Assembly: GCA_030407005.1 (NCBI GenBank)
Contig: JAUDYN010000008.1
Location: forward strand, 2,666,001-2,730,000
DNA length: 64,000 nucleotides
From: Desarmillaria ectypa
Taxonomy: Eukaryota; Basidiomycota; Agaricomycetes; Agaricales; Physalacriaceae
Reading direction: 5' to 3'
Position numbers and translations under genes: made by a program. Shown here one piece after another: positions 58,390 through 64,000 of this stretch (positions within the stretch are counted from its first letter, which is position 1; every line of letters begins with the position of its first letter). A model generated the notes under the pieces. That model saw only the letters and a program-made list of their open reading frames with translations, was not told where the DNA came from and made no database searches.

Positions 58390-59764
58390 ATGACTGGCCC
58401 TGCCGAAATCGCGTAAGCACACTCTATTTTCTCCTTCCAAACGGTCTGACGAATTTACTTCAGCCACGGGCCAATACTCATAGGCCTGATGTTCAATACC
58501 TTGCTGTTTGGAGTGGTAATAGCTCAGGTGTATATCTACATGACGACGTATCAAAAGTGCGTTTTCTACTCTTTCGTATATAAATATACCTGATGAGGGT
58601 ATCAATCTATTTAGAAGAGACAGGTTATGGATGAGAGCTTTCGTACGTCGTTCAATGTTCACAGTCGATTATTTGCTGATTGGTGGCACTCAGGTTGTCT
58701 TGTTATTCGTGGCCAATCTAGTAAACTCTGTCTTTATCATGGCGTACGTATACATCGCGTTGATCAAACATTTTGGTCTGTACCCATACACATTGCTCCT
58801 GCGTAAACCGTCGCTGATAGCAGAAACCCCTAGATGACGTTCCTTACCTTTCCAACGCAACCTGGCGTGAGTTCTCGGCGACAGCGGGTGATATATCAGC
58901 GGGACTCATTTATCTATAGTATTCGCCACTGACCCTGCCTTGACGGGCATCATCGCTGGCGCTGTACAATTATTCTTCGCATGGCGCGTCAAAGTTCTCA
59001 CATCGAACTGGTATCTCGGCTCCCTCGTTACTGTCCTAGCCCTGGTGGGCATCGGTGCCTCCATCGCAACAGCCTCTGCGACCGTGGCCACCGGCACTTT
59101 TACAAAGTTCCAAGAATTCCAATCGATTGTAATCGTATGGCTCGTTTCTGCATGCGTGGGGGATTTCACCATCACTGCCATTTTGGTGTGGTATCTGAGG
59201 AAGCACAAGACGGGTTTCCAAGGCTCGGATGAATTGGTCGATAGGATTATCAGGGCGACGGTTCAAACTGGGTTGATCACAAGTGTCATGGCTATCATTG
59301 ATCTGATTGTCTACTTGGTCGATCCGTCGGGCTTGTGAGTGCGCTATGGGTTTTATGCTCTCTTTTTATAATGTTCGTCTAGGCATCTGTTGTTCAACTT
59401 GACCCTTGCGAAACTGTACACCAACACACTCATGAGCTCGCTCAACTCTCGTTCTGGATGGTCATACTCGAACTCTAACCAGGATTCTCATTCGCAGAGT
59501 GGACTGGTTAGCACGTCGGGCGTCGTTGGGTCGGGATCCAGAGGAAGGAAAGGGACAGGAACCATTACGCGTCCTGAGGTCTTCGTACATGTTGAACAGC
59601 ATGAGTTGGGGGATCTACGCCCGCAGGGGATCGTGACACCGAGGTTCGTCATCGAGGATATGAGCAAAGGGCAGGATGTGGGAGATGACAATTCGCTGAA
59701 GAGGAGGGAGGAAGACTCCGAGGTCTGGGATGATAGTGCGAAGAGGGACGATGCAATTGTATAA
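58390..59764 (+). CDS. DUF6534-type multi-spanning membrane protein (copy C)
   Basis: Start at ATG 58390 (MTGPAEIA), followed by a GTAAGC donor. Exon 2 gives AHGPILIGLMFNTLLFGVVI and AQVYIYMTTYQK. A short exon KRDRLWMRAF follows, then VVLLFVANLVNSVFIMAYVY and IALIKHF (58693-58779). Exon 5 (about 58915-59336) is long: ALTGIIAGAVQLFFAWRVKV, LGSLVTVLALVGIGASIATA, FQSIVIVWLVSACVGDFTIT and the family's most conserved block DRIIRATVQTGLITSVMAII with DLIVYLVDPSGL. The last exon gives HLLFNLTLAKLYTNTLMSSL, then a hydrophilic Ser/Gly/acid tail to the TAA at 59762-59764. About seven membrane helices. It belongs to a different subgroup from copies A and B, which carry the FRYF-x-RYP-x-DRP signature. It looks complete. 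Function unknown. Confidence 0.85.
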
Positions 59765-60359
59765 CTGATTGTTTAATTTATTAGTAAAATAATATTTTCA
59801 TTGGTTTATATTAAATGGATATAGTATCCAAGAGAAAAAGGACCTCGTCGAAAATGAGTATTGTAGGCGCGCTCATTTCCTTTTGTAAGTAGCCGTATCA
59901 GGTCGTTGTAGTCAAGAGGGTAATATGTCGCTTGCTATCGAATTTCCCATAAGGTTGTCACTCACCTGGAGTCAATGAAATTGGATGACCCCGTTGCTCT
60001 TTCCAAATTCTTCCTAAATCTCATCGATCTAACCACTACACCAAGCCTCGTGGCCTGAAGGTCTACTTGTCCAGCGACCTGTCGGTCAGTTTCGAGTGAC
60101 AGTAAGCTTGACATACCGCTAGAAACACTAGATATAACGTTCGGAATCGACACATACAACACAATGACTTATATCGCGTCTGAGTCGCGTCGCGTGAAGT
60201 CCCTTACTCTGGGCCCCGATTGGGTTGCGGAGTTTGAATAATATGAACTTGTTGAACGAGCTACTCGGCACGCTGAAGCTCTCATGTTGTGAAAAACGGG
60301 GGATGAATAGATCAGTTCGTTCCCAGTTAGTACATGCGCGGTGTCAGGCCAATAGTATT
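59765..60359. other. Intergenic stretch up to the retrotransposon
   Basis: Downstream of DUF6534 copy C and outside the proposed LTR end. No gene seen. GTATT at 60355-60359 is the candidate target-site duplication next to the LTR. Confidence 0.4.
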
Positions 60360-60664
60360 TGTTGTAAAAGTGTGTGTAACGGAGGTTATGGTTGCAGTGG
60401 TAAACTACGAGACTTGACTGTGTGAGAGATGTGGGTGAGAGTGAGAATATGAATATCTTATTATTAGTGGGCTGGTCTGCCCTGTATATATACTACAAGG
60501 TGGATACTTCTAGAATATACTACTATCTACTAGTGTCCATGTCTGACTCATTGCTGAGTGAGCAGACAGGCGATCGAGTCAAGGAGAAGGTGCGCAAAGG
60601 TTCGCGCGCTTCAACGTTGCTCCGATTGCCGGATTGCCATATGCGGCTGAGCGCGTCTTCAACA
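60360..60664 (-). repeat. 3' long terminal repeat of the copia element
   Basis: On the minus strand the LTR starts TGTTGAAGACG at 60664, directly after the polypurine tract. It carries a TATATATA promoter box (about 60485-60495) and is proposed to end TTTTACAACA at 60360, giving TGTTG/CAACA ends and 305 bp. Other possible outer ends (TGTTG at 60285, or TGTTGAA at 60250) cannot be excluded without the second LTR. Confidence 0.6.
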
Positions 60665-60673
60665 CTCCCCCTC
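60665..60673 (-). other. Polypurine tract of the copia element
   Basis: Read on the minus strand, GAGGGGGAG lies right before the TG that opens the 3' LTR and just after the RNase H stop. This is the usual plus-strand priming site of Ty1/copia elements. Confidence 0.75.
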
Positions 60674-61382
60674 AAGACGGCAATAGGCCTAATTCGCGAA
60701 CGAACTTCTCATGCTTGGGTCTCGGCAATGCTTTCGTAAAAATGTCGGCAACCATTTCGTCGGTGGGGCAATACAATAGTTCAATAACCCCGGATTCTAC
60801 TTTTTCGCGGACAAAATGATTCTGCACGTCAAAATGCTTCGACCGCGCGTGATATTGTGGATCTCTGGCGATGGTGATCGTGGATTGGTTGTCTTCAAAT
60901 ACCAGAGTAGGTTCTTCTTGAATGTAACCCAATTCGGCTAAGAAATTGCGATTCCAGATTGCTTGATGCATTGCATGTGCTAGAGCCGTGTATTCTGCTT
61001 CTGTGGACGACAAGGCAATGGTCAACTGTTTCTTGGATGACCATGCAAATGCTCCACCTCCCAACAGGTAGGTATAGCCTGAGACTGACTTTCGGTCATC
61101 TGGGTTGGATGCATAATCTGCATCTGTGTATCCAGCACTGAGAACCTCGCATTCTTTATTGGCTCGGAAGGTGAGTTTTAAGTCCTTTGTTCCAGATAGA
61201 TACCTAAACACTCGCTTTACAGCTGACCAGTGTTCGGGACCTGGGTTATTTGAGAACTGGCTTAGCAACTGTACAGCGTATGCGATGTCAGGCCATGTGC
61301 AAATCGCGGTGTACATCAATGAGCTGATAGCAGACTGATATCTGCCTTGGATGGTAGGCTCAACATGTTCATCAGCTGGTCA
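60672..61382 (-). pseudogene. Copia RNase H domain, relatively undecayed segment
   Basis: Open from just after a TGA at 61380-61382 to the polyprotein stop at 60672. It contains YTAICTWPDIAYAVQLLSQF, FRYLSGTKDLKLTF, YTDADYASNPDDRKSVSGYT, SSKKQLTIALSSTEAEYTAL, FEDNQSTITIA and VADIFTKALPRPKHEKFVRE, i.e. the C-terminal RT connection and a full RNase H with its acidic residues. CpG is frequent here, unlike the upstream pol. It is part of a dead polyprotein and not an independent gene. Confidence 0.85.
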
Positions 61383-62165
61383 CTTTCGCAGGATGACATT
61401 AGGATCAAGTGGAGTGGTAATGGGTGATGCATTGTGGAGGCCGAAACAGGTGAGTATCCCCTTGATATATTGTTGCTGGGATAATGAGATGGTGTTGTGG
61501 TCACAGTTTCTCTCTATTTCGATCCCAATGATTTTTTCGGCTCTCCCATATCTTTGATGTTGAATAGCCCTGCTAACTCCTTTTTTACTCTGTCTAGATC
61601 CTCAGGTATTTCTGCAAAGATCAGCAGGTCATCAACCCATACAGTCAGGAATACTGTTCTGCTGTTTTGGACATGTTTATAGACACAATGGTCGACTTCA
61701 AGCTTTGAGAATCCAATGGAGGTGAGTTTCCTATTGAATTCACAGTTCCACTCATGTCCTGACTGTTTTAACCCATAGAGAGTCTTGTATAATTTGCAGA
61801 TGTGTCCTGATTCATCATTGTAGCCTGGAGGCTGGTGCATGTATATTTCTTCCTCAAGTTCTCCATTGAGGTAAGCTCCTCTAATGTCCATTTGACTGAT
61901 TTCGAGGTTTTTGATGGCAGCTATACCTAGTGCAGCATGAACAGATTCGAGACGGATGACTGGTGCAAATGTTTCTGTAAAATTGACTCCTGGAATCTGT
62001 GAGTAGCCTTGTGCTACAAGGCGGGCTTTGTAGTGTAGAACTTTTCCATGCTCATCATATTTCTTCATGTAGGTCCATCTGCAGCCTATGGTTTCATGTC
62101 CCTCTGGTAGATCCTCAAGCTTGTAAGTCCCCATTTCTCTAATCATTGATATTTCCTCATCCATA
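61383..62165 (-). pseudogene. Copia reverse transcriptase domain with frameshift
   Basis: RT core from MDEEISMIREMGTYKLEDLP through WVDDLLIFAEIPEDLDRVKK to DMGEPKK. At a run of six A (minus strand; plus-strand T run 61531-61536) the frame shifts by one, after which IIGIEIERNCDHNTISLSQQ, YIKGILTCFGLHN and SPITTPLDPNVILRK continue the normal copia sequence. The catalytic pair appears as DD in WVDDLLI. CpG dinucleotides are scarce. Confidence 0.85.
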
Positions 62166-63480
62166 GCCTTCTTCCATTCAGGCCATTCTGCTAATTCTTG
62201 TGCCTCTGCAAGGCTTCATGGGAAGTTGTCATGATTAATGTACTTGCTGTTACTGGTGATATAGCTTTGAGTCATTGCAACATTTGTTGATTCTGGGGGA
62301 TGTTCGGATAGGGCCAATGGAGTTCATGATAGTGCTGCTTTCCATGCATTGGGGTTGTTGAGCTTGTGGTAGTCATGATTACTAGTGATATGTGAGGTGC
62401 ATCATATTGCTTCTGGTGCTAGCTCAGGGGTTTCTTTGGTTTCAGGCTGTAGCGATGTGGTTTGCTGATTTCCTTCTTCAGCTCCCTTTGGCAATAGCGG
62501 ATTGTTCATCTCTGCTGCCTCCCCCTCAAGCTGCACATTGTCTGTGCTTTGTTCTATAGCCATGGGCTCAATAAACTTGTAGTTCCAGGATTCTCAGATT
62601 GTGCAAAGTTCTGCATCATAGTATTTGATAACTGTTGCATTCTCTGTGAATCCTACAAAGATATGTTTCTTTGCTTTTCCTGAGTTTCTGCCCAGCTTTG
62701 AAAGACTGATTCCTTCCCATTTGATCCAGACTGCACAACCAAACTCTTGTAGGTGTGAGACATTGGGTTTTCTTCCTGTCCATGCTTCTTCAGGTGTTTT
62801 CCCATCAAGAGCTCACATTGGTGCATGGTTTCTGATGTATGCTGCATATTCTATTGCTGTCTCCCACAGGAATGATGGTACATTGTTGGCTATCATCATG
62901 GCTCATGCTAGCTCCACTAGTGTGTGATTAAAGCATTCAGCTACACCATTAGATGAGTGTGCATATGATGCTGGTGTGAGTAGTTGAATCTCTTTTTTCT
63001 TTAACCATTGTTTGACCTCCCCACTAGTGAGTTCCTTTGCATTGTCAACATGTAGTGTCTTTGGTGTGAATCCATGCTGTGTTTCGATGAAGGTGACATA
63101 TTCTTTAATCTTCTGGAATGCTTTTGACTTTGATTTCATGAATTCAGGTGTACATCACCAGGTTGCATCATCTGTGAGTGTGATGTTGTATTTTGACTTC
63201 TGCATGGACTCAACTTGGGCTGGTCCCCAGATGTCATCATGTGTGGTTTCCCCTGATTTCTCACTTAGATGTTTTGCTTCTTGTGGGAATGGACAAAGAG
63301 TCATCTTGGCTTGAATGCAAGCTTCACATTGACTGAGTGGAGGTGAGTTGTCATTGACTATGAATCCTTCCACCAATCCTTCTCTCTTCAATCATTCTAA
63401 CCCTAACTTCCCTAGGTGTCCCATGCATTTGTGCCAAGCATCCCATGTGTTCTTATTTTTGGTGTCAGTGATGTTTGACT
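62166..63480 (-). pseudogene. Copia integrase and linker, riddled with TGA stops
   Basis: Continuous copia integrase homology: LWHKCMGHLGKLGLE, the pre-integrase patch CEACIQAKMTLCPFPQEAKH, the core with D in DIWGPAQ, D in LHVDNAKELTSGE and E in NGVAECFNHTLVE, then IANNVPSFLWETAIEYAAYI, EFGCAVWIKWEGI and a hydrophilic linker to the RT start. TGA codons interrupt it (reading positions 63394, 63157, 62905, 62815, 62596, 62404, 62326 and 62218 on the minus strand). The normal copia residue at several of these is Arg. Confidence 0.85.
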
Positions 63481-64000
63481 GTTCTTATACAGTATCACAT
63501 GCTTGAGCATTCATCAAATACAAATGGCATGTCTTCTTTCCTTCCGCTGATATGCCGTCTATGCATTCACACCTAGATTTTGCGATTTTGTAACAATACT
63601 ATTGCACATCTATCCTATACTAGTGATACATAGAGGACTATAGCTGAGGCTTCGAGCTGATAGTTAAAAGCAGTAAGCAACTGGTAGAGCCAGGACTTAG
63701 ATGCAACACCATTAGTGGGTTAAATCTACCAGCTGGCCAGACTAGTAACTCGAATGCTAGCAGGACTAAGTGAAATACAGCCACTAGCAAATGAAGGATG
63801 CTACTAGCACACAAAAACCAGGAGCAGAGTACACAGATCTCGTCAAGTTCTGTCACTAGCAGCCCAGACTGGGCATAAATGCCTAAGTCAGGATAACTAG
63901 TCACATGGCAATCTTGAAACAGGACTTAGAAATAAATTAGGAATGGATTAACCTTGAGCCCGGATCTGACTATTTCGATATAGATCTCTTATGATCGATG

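Larger units (their letters stand above)
60360..64000 (-). mobile_element. Ty1/copia LTR retrotransposon, 3' part (runs off the window)
   Basis: On the minus strand, in order: a GAG-pre-integrase and zinc-type segment (CEACIQAKMTLCPFP), integrase core (DIWGPAQVES, HVDNAKELTSGEVKQW, ASYAHSSNGVAECFNHTLVE), reverse transcriptase (ETIGCRWTYMKKYDEHGKVL, MDIRGAYLNGELEEEIYMHQ, WVDDLLIF) and RNase H (YTDADYASNPDDRKSVSGYT, SSTEAEYTALAHA, FEDNQSTITIARDPQYHARS), then a polypurine tract and LTR. The integrase-before-RT order is diagnostic of copia. Gag, protease and the 5' LTR would lie beyond 64000. Nine in-frame stops and one frameshift show that the element is dead as it stands. The stretch 63480-64000 is hard to read and could be a degraded protease/gag region or other DNA. 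Confidence 0.88.

Noticed and set aside
60250..60359. Alternative LTR ends at 60250 (TGTTGAA) and 60285 (TGTTG)
   Set aside because: The 7-bp inverted match at 60250 is attractive, but 60360 gives a more usual LTR length after a C/T-rich leader. The second LTR is off the window, so the choice stays open.
1..64000. CRISPR arrays, bacterial operons, rRNA genes
   Set aside because: No regularly spaced short direct repeats, no ribosome-binding sites or polycistrons, and no rRNA-like sequence; the gene structure is plainly fungal.

Overview
This is a nuclear fragment from a filamentous basidiomycete, most likely an Agaricomycete. Genes are broken by many 45-70 bp GT..AG introns, both strands are used without operons, and the gene families are typical of mushroom-forming fungi: DUF6534 membrane proteins, F-box/LRR proteins, tandem metacaspases, a BBE-type FAD oxidase, a pepsin-type protease, DUF3632, an RBM34/Nop12 homologue, GH47 mannosidase and an ARHGAP1-like RhoGAP. 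I cannot name the species.

Layout. 0.6-2.1 kb: a broken F-box/LRR gene. 3.8-4.7 kb (-): a gene with a CEP95-like N-terminal domain. 7.2-11.7 kb (-): two tandem DUF6534 membrane-protein genes. 12.8-14.7 kb (-): a nucleolar RRM protein, divergent from an intron-containing tRNA-Ala(UGC) at 14.8 kb. 17.3-19.9 kb (+): a secreted FAD-linked oxidase. 20.6-22.8 kb (+): an aspartic protease, with a small duplicated scrap of it at 25.2 kb. 23.5-24.2 kb (-): an unrecognised protein with a possible zinc site. 25.6-32.0 kb (+): a very large multidomain gene combining beta-grasp-like modules, zinc clusters, a von Willebrand A domain and a C-terminal ubiquitin-conjugating (E2) domain. It converges on a GH47 alpha-mannosidase (32.2-34.6 kb, -), followed by a Sec14/BCH-RhoGAP gene (35.2-37.5 kb, -) and an F-box-like/nucleotidyltransferase-like gene (37.9-39.1 kb, +).

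39.7-49.5 kb (-): three tandem metacaspase genes repeated about every 3.9 kb, each keeping the His-Cys dyad. Then follow a 217 bp solo LTR with perfect 5 bp target duplications (50.4-50.6 kb), a DUF3632 gene (51.8-52.7 kb, +), a decaying alpha/beta hydrolase gene (53.9-55.0 kb, +), a third DUF6534 gene (58.4-59.8 kb, +) and, to the window edge, the 3' part of a Ty1/copia retrotransposon on the minus strand. Its integrase/RT region carries nine in-frame stops, all TGA, and has almost no CpG, the mark of methylation-linked C-to-T decay.

The genes do not form one pathway. Recurring themes are protein turnover and proteolysis (E2 fusion, F-box proteins, metacaspases, aspartic protease) and secretory or cell-surface functions (GH47, BBE oxidase, DUF6534). 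The most unusual object is the E2-vWA-zinc fusion gene. Exon boundaries were read by eye from splice consensus and family similarity, so outer coordinates are firmer than internal ones.
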